Shown: one piece after another, positions 31,220-33,710 of the stretch
Position numbering within the stretch: position 1 is the first letter of the stretch
How the letters are laid out: every line of letters begins with the position of its first letter
Source of the DNA: Chloroflexota bacterium
GTDB taxonomy: Bacteria > Chloroflexota > Dormibacteria > Dormibacterales > Dormibacteraceae
Assembly: GCA_005880855.1 (NCBI GenBank)
Contig: VBGM01000023.1
Span: 12,613-46,322 of the forward strand
Direction of reading: 5' to 3'
DNA: 33,710 nucleotides
Translations under genes and position numbers: made by a program
The notes under the pieces: model-generated
What the model was told of the DNA's origin: nothing
The model's input: only the letters and a program-made list of their open reading frames with translations
Database searches by the model: none

Positions 31220-32198
31220 CCCATCTCGGTCAGAACGCGAGCCCGTTACACTACGCGGGCCGATCGCAAACTCGCGCCACGTCTCAGCCCGCCCTCGGCG
31301 TCGACAGGCCGCTTCCGCCCTGTTCCGCACAGCGCTTGCATGCGCGCTCGTAGCCACGCTCGCCCTCGCAGTCCCACGTGTCATCGACGCTTTCCGGCAG
31401 CCTGACGGGAACAGGAGTGTCACCAAACCGACCGGCTCACAACCGGCCCTGGCCGGCCTCGAAGCGGGCGCCTGCATGAGCTTCGCACCCACGCACGGCC
31501 GATCCAACAAGACGGTCTTCGTCGACGCCGGCCATGGCGGTCTCGACCCCGGCGTGGTCGGCACGAGCGCCTCGGGGCGCACTGTGCAGGAGAAGGACGC
31601 CACGCTTGCGGTCGCGACACGCCTGATGGCCGCGCTCAGGAATGACGGATACGTGGTGGTGATGGCGCGAACACAGGACACCACCGTCATCAAGTTGGCT
31701 GCCACGGACTCCAACTACGGCGCGATCACATCAAGCGGCGTGCATCGTGACCTGGCGGCCCGAGCAGCATGCGCGAATGCCGCCGGCGCCGATGTTCTCG
31801 TCTCCATTCATTTCGACGGCTTCTCGGATCCCACTGTCGGGGGCACCGAGACCTTCTATGACGCAGCTCGCCCATTCGCCGCCGCCAATCGCAAACTGGC
31901 GACGAGCCTGCAAGCGGCCCTGGTCGCTCGGTTGGGCGTTCCCGATCGCGGTGTGTGGACCGACGACCAGCTCGCTGCGCCGACACTGACCATCTCCGGC
32001 AAGACCTACGGCCATCTCATCGAGCTCGGCCCGCCGTCGGCCGGATGGGTCGACAATCCGAGCCAGATGCCAGGGGCGCTGGTCGAGCCGCTGTTCGTCA
32101 CCAACCATTCCGAGGCGCAGGTCGCTAGCGATCCTGCGGGTCAGGACAAGATCGCCCAGGCCCTCGAGTCCGGCCTGCAGAAGTTCTTCTCAAACTGA
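31161..32198 (+). CDS. N-acetylmuramoyl-L-alanine amidase (Amidase_3)
   Basis: A zinc amidase that cuts the bond between MurNAc and the stem peptide of peptidoglycan. The catalytic domain has VFVDAGHGGLDPG (His), VQEKDATLAVATRL (Glu), VSIHFDGFSD (His; usually SIHxN) and HLIELGPPSAGW (catalytic Glu). An N-terminal hydrophobic segment, ALFRTALACALVATLALAVP, after a basic stretch should export or anchor it. The start is uncertain: from ATG 31161 the protein has 345 residues and overlaps the lipoprotein by 59 bp. The next in-frame start, ATG 31476, would remove the export signal. No start codon lies between. Converges on a secreted-protein gene across a strong hairpin. Confidence 0.88.
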   Translation: MSTPPPRRRPPWRRTAASADPSRSEREPVTLRGPIANSRHVSARPRRRQAASALFRTALACALVATLALAVPRVIDAFRQPDGNRSVTKPTGSQPALAGLEAGACMSFAPTHGRSNKTVFVDAGHGGLDPGVVGTSASGRTVQEKDATLAVATRLMAALRNDGYVVVMARTQDTTVIKLAATDSNYGAITSSGVHRDLAARAACANAAGADVLVSIHFDGFSDPTVGGTETFYDAARPFAAANRKLATSLQAALVARLGVPDRGVWTDDQLAAPTLTISGKTYGHLIELGPPSAGWVDNPSQMPGALVEPLFVTNHSEAQVASDPAGQDKIAQALESGLQKFFSN

Positions 32199-32251
32199 GG
32201 CACAGGGAAGAGGTGCTTTTCAAGAAGCATTAGCCGATGGCTGGCGCGAAA

Positions 32252-32288
32252 GGGCCAGGGCGGCGTCGCCAAGCGCCGCCCCTGGCCC
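32252..32288. terminator. Strong bidirectional hairpin terminator
   Basis: The left arm 32252-32265 pairs with 32274-32288 in a 14-bp GC-rich stem with one bulged C and an eight-base loop. It lies between the amidase stop (32198) and the convergent secreted-protein stop (32314). Neither side has more than a short T-run (CTTTA on the plus side), but the stem is the strongest in the window. Confidence 0.7.
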
Positions 32289-32313
32289 GGCTGTCGGCTT
32301 TATCGGTTGAGCG

Positions 32314-32859
32314 CTAGGTAAGAACGATGCTGCTCACTGCGTAGCTTCCGGCCGATCCGTCGGCGATGATGAACGGGAAGTGACCCTGGGCAACACGGGC
32401 GGTCGGAAAAGCGAGCGCCAAGGCGGCCCAGTTGGGGTAGTCCACGCTCAGGAAGTTGACGTGGCAGAGCGACGATGAGGTGCTGACCGTGGTGGCCCCA
32501 CCGGACTTTCCACCGCAGCCCGCCGCGTCGATGAAGGCGTATCCCGCGACACTGCCGCCCCCGCCGTCGGTGTTGATCGGGATGCTGAACCTTGGGGCGC
32601 CACCGGTCACGTCACCGCCTGATACGAACGAGAAGGTGACGGCATTGAGCAGCATGCCGCTCTGGCTCTTGGACTGGATGTAGACGCCGCCAAATTGGCC
32701 GCTGGCGTTGACGATGGTCGCGCTGTCGGCTCCCGTAATCGTGACCGTGCCGGTTCCGAAGGCCTGGAGTTGCCCGTTGGCACCGGCGAACGCGCCCGCG
32801 CCGCCGAATCCGATTGCAGCCACCGCCGCCACCATGAACCCCATCAAAAGACGCTTCAT
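32314..32859 (-). CDS. Secreted protein of unknown function
   Basis: A 181-residue exported protein. The signal peptide is MKRLLMGFMVAAVAAIGFGG with a likely cleavage after GAFAGA. The mature part is Gly/Ser/Thr-rich and probably all beta (GTGTVTITGADSATIV, FGGVYIQSKS, SIPINTDGGGGSVAGYAFID), with two Cys (AAGCGGK, SSLCHV) that may form a disulfide. No family is recognised. ATG 32859 is supported by a strong GGAGGA Shine-Dalgarno (about 32866-32871 on the minus strand); the longer frame to 32874 has no such site. Upstream 32875-32970 should hold its promoter but no clear boxes are seen. Confidence 0.75.
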   Translation of the reverse strand: MKRLLMGFMVAAVAAIGFGGAGAFAGANGQLQAFGTGTVTITGADSATIVNASGQFGGVYIQSKSQSGMLLNAVTFSFVSGGDVTGGAPRFSIPINTDGGGGSVAGYAFIDAAGCGGKSGGATTVSTSSSLCHVNFLSVDYPNWAALALAFPTARVAQGHFPFIIADGSAGSYAVSSIVLT

Positions 32860-32970
32860 GTGCCAATCCTCCACGCGCCTACCCAGTGACGCGGGCCTGC
32901 CGATCCTGCAAACTTAGGTTCGGTCTAGTACCCTCAGCGATCCTCACGTCACAACAAATTTGAGGCAAGC

Positions 32971-33046
32971 TGGTGCGCCTGGCAAGAATCGAACTTGCTG
33001 CCTCTTGCTCCGCAGGCAAGCGCTCTATCCGGTGAGCTACAGGCGC
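32971..33046 (-). tRNA. tRNA-Arg, anticodon GCG, CCA encoded
   Basis: A 76-base cloverleaf on the minus strand. The acceptor GCGCCTG pairs fully with CAGGCGC, then A-CCA is encoded. The D stem is GCTC/GAGC, the anticodon stem CTTGC/GCAAG with loop CTGCGGA, and the T arm GCAAG-TTCGATT-CTTGC. Loop positions 34-36 read GCG, which decodes Arg CGC/CGU. The body resembles bacterial tRNA-Arg(CCG), and GCG is rare for bacterial Arg. Positions 15 and 48 are C and A instead of the usual G-C Levitt pair. It lies nine bases after the stop of the 33056-33688 gene, on the same strand, and may be processed from its transcript. Confidence 0.92.
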
Positions 33047-33055
33047 GCGAGGGGT

Positions 33056-33688
33056 TCAGTTTAGGCGAGCATTGACGGCGGCCGTCGCGGCCCTGAACGC
33101 GTTGAGGTCGAGGTTGGTCAGCACGACGAGCGCCACGAATACCGACTTGTGCCAGCACGCCAGCCGCACCGGCGAGCGGTCGTAGATCCAGGCGCTCGGG
33201 CCGAGCCCGGTGGGGGTGCCGCGGCTCAATCCCGGCGGCAGCTCGCCCGGCGCCGGAGGCGTGAAACCAAGCACTCCTGTCTGCCAGGCCCGGTCGGCCT
33301 GGCCTTCGTCCGCAAACACGGCCACGAATGCTGCCGCGCTTTTTGACTTGGATATTGAGGCGAGCTCCGCCGTGCAGGCCGAATCGTTAGAGGAGTACAG
33401 CGAGATGGCGGCGCCGGTCGCTCCTTGTGTGCGCAGCGACAGCCATTGGTCGTTGAGGCGGCCGGCGAGCTCGGGCTGAGACGACTGCAGGTTCGTGATG
33501 TATGCGTCGAATGGTCCCGACCCCGCACAGAGATTGAGTCCGTTCGGAACTTCGCTCTGCTGCAGCACGGCATCGGCCACTGCTGTGTGAGGCGATGGGC
33601 TCGGAGTGGGGGTCGGTACTGGCTGCGGCGTGCTCTGGCAGACGCTGGCCAGAACGAGCGCGACGGCCAGGGCGATGAGTCTGACCAC
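33056..33688 (-). CDS. Exported protein of the duplicated family, copy 2
   Basis: A 210-residue exported protein paralogous to the lipoprotein at 30578-31219. It has SEVPNGLNLCAGSGPFDAYI, LNDQWLSLRTQGATGAAISL, a TGLGPSAWIYD motif and VFVALVVLTNLDLNAFRAAT in the same order. The signal peptide MVRLIALAVALVLASVC places a Cys at residue 17 as in the paralogue, but Val precedes it, which is not a consensus lipobox, so lipidation is doubtful. A long Pro/Thr/Ser linker (QPVPTPTPSPSPH) follows. GTG start at 33688. Function unknown. Confidence 0.75.
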   Translation of the reverse strand: MVRLIALAVALVLASVCQSTPQPVPTPTPSPSPHTAVADAVLQQSEVPNGLNLCAGSGPFDAYITNLQSSQPELAGRLNDQWLSLRTQGATGAAISLYSSNDSACTAELASISKSKSAAAFVAVFADEGQADRAWQTGVLGFTPPAPGELPPGLSRGTPTGLGPSAWIYDRSPVRLACWHKSVFVALVVLTNLDLNAFRAATAAVNARLN

Positions 33689-33710
33689 GAACCCCGCAGT
33701 CTAAACTGAA

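Noticed and set aside
29519-33046. Genomic island between the XerC/D-like recombinase and tRNA-Arg
   Set aside because: I could not find a copy of the tRNA 3' end near the recombinase, the recombinase is XerC/D-sized, and the genes in between are ordinary envelope genes.

Overview
This 33.7 kb window is high-GC, densely packed bacterial chromosome. Genes often start with GTG or TTG, and neighbours repeatedly overlap by four bases. The gene mix suggests a free-living soil-type Terrabacteria lineage, for example Candidatus Dormibacterota, Chloroflexota or a deep Actinomycetota relative. Pointers are a GH15 glucoamylase/trehalase-type enzyme, propionyl-CoA carboxylase beta subunit, ATP-type PEP carboxykinase, a MoaD-MoaE fusion, an archaeal-sized ATP-dependent DNA ligase, a PknB-like kinase and several secreted proteins with proline/threonine/serine-rich linkers. 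The phylum is inference. No phage structural genes, insertion sequences or CRISPR arrays are visible. 

Layout. 1-5.4 kb: a YgjP-type metallopeptidase flanked by a 39-bp imperfect direct repeat, then GH15, pccB and a divergent LysR regulator. 5.6-12.3 kb: a GT87-type membrane glycosyltransferase, a doubly damaged metal-dependent hydrolase (pseudogene), a large VWA protein, pckA, a small SLOG-type nucleotide sensor and fused moaD-moaE. 12.3-14.5 kb (minus): an operon of an unknown protein, a class V aminotransferase and an O-methyltransferase. 14.55 kb: clpP. 15.1-19.8 kb (minus): ATP-dependent DNA ligase, metallo-beta-lactamase hydrolase, Na+/H+ antiporter and a second GT87 protein in a tightly coupled operon. 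19.85-20.45 kb (plus): two small cysteine proteins. 20.4-22.7 kb (minus): a SufR-like Fe-S regulator, NAD(P)HX epimerase and a DNA-ligase-associated-type exonuclease in a second coupled operon. 22.77 kb: a textbook sigma-70 promoter driving a 102-aa protein of unknown function. 23.2-27.2 kb: two exported beta-propeller proteins around a cupin, and an MFS transporter. 27.2-29.5 kb: a pair of paralogous two-helix membrane proteins, a soluble Ser/Thr kinase and a bacterial eRF1-like (baeRF) protein. 29.5-33.7 kb: a XerC/D-type recombinase, a lipoprotein, an N-acetylmuramoyl-L-alanine amidase, a secreted protein, tRNA-Arg and a second member of the same exported protein family. 

How the genes fit together. 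PckA, PccB and GH15 are central carbon and storage-sugar metabolism. The ligase and exonuclease on either side of two metal-binding small proteins form a plausible DNA end-processing locus whose exonuclease arm sits under an Fe-S-sensing regulator. The kinase-baeRF pair, behind the duplicated small membrane proteins, is the most obscure module. The last 3 kb are cell-envelope functions. Five convergent gene pairs overlap at their 3' ends, while three other convergent junctions carry hairpins instead.
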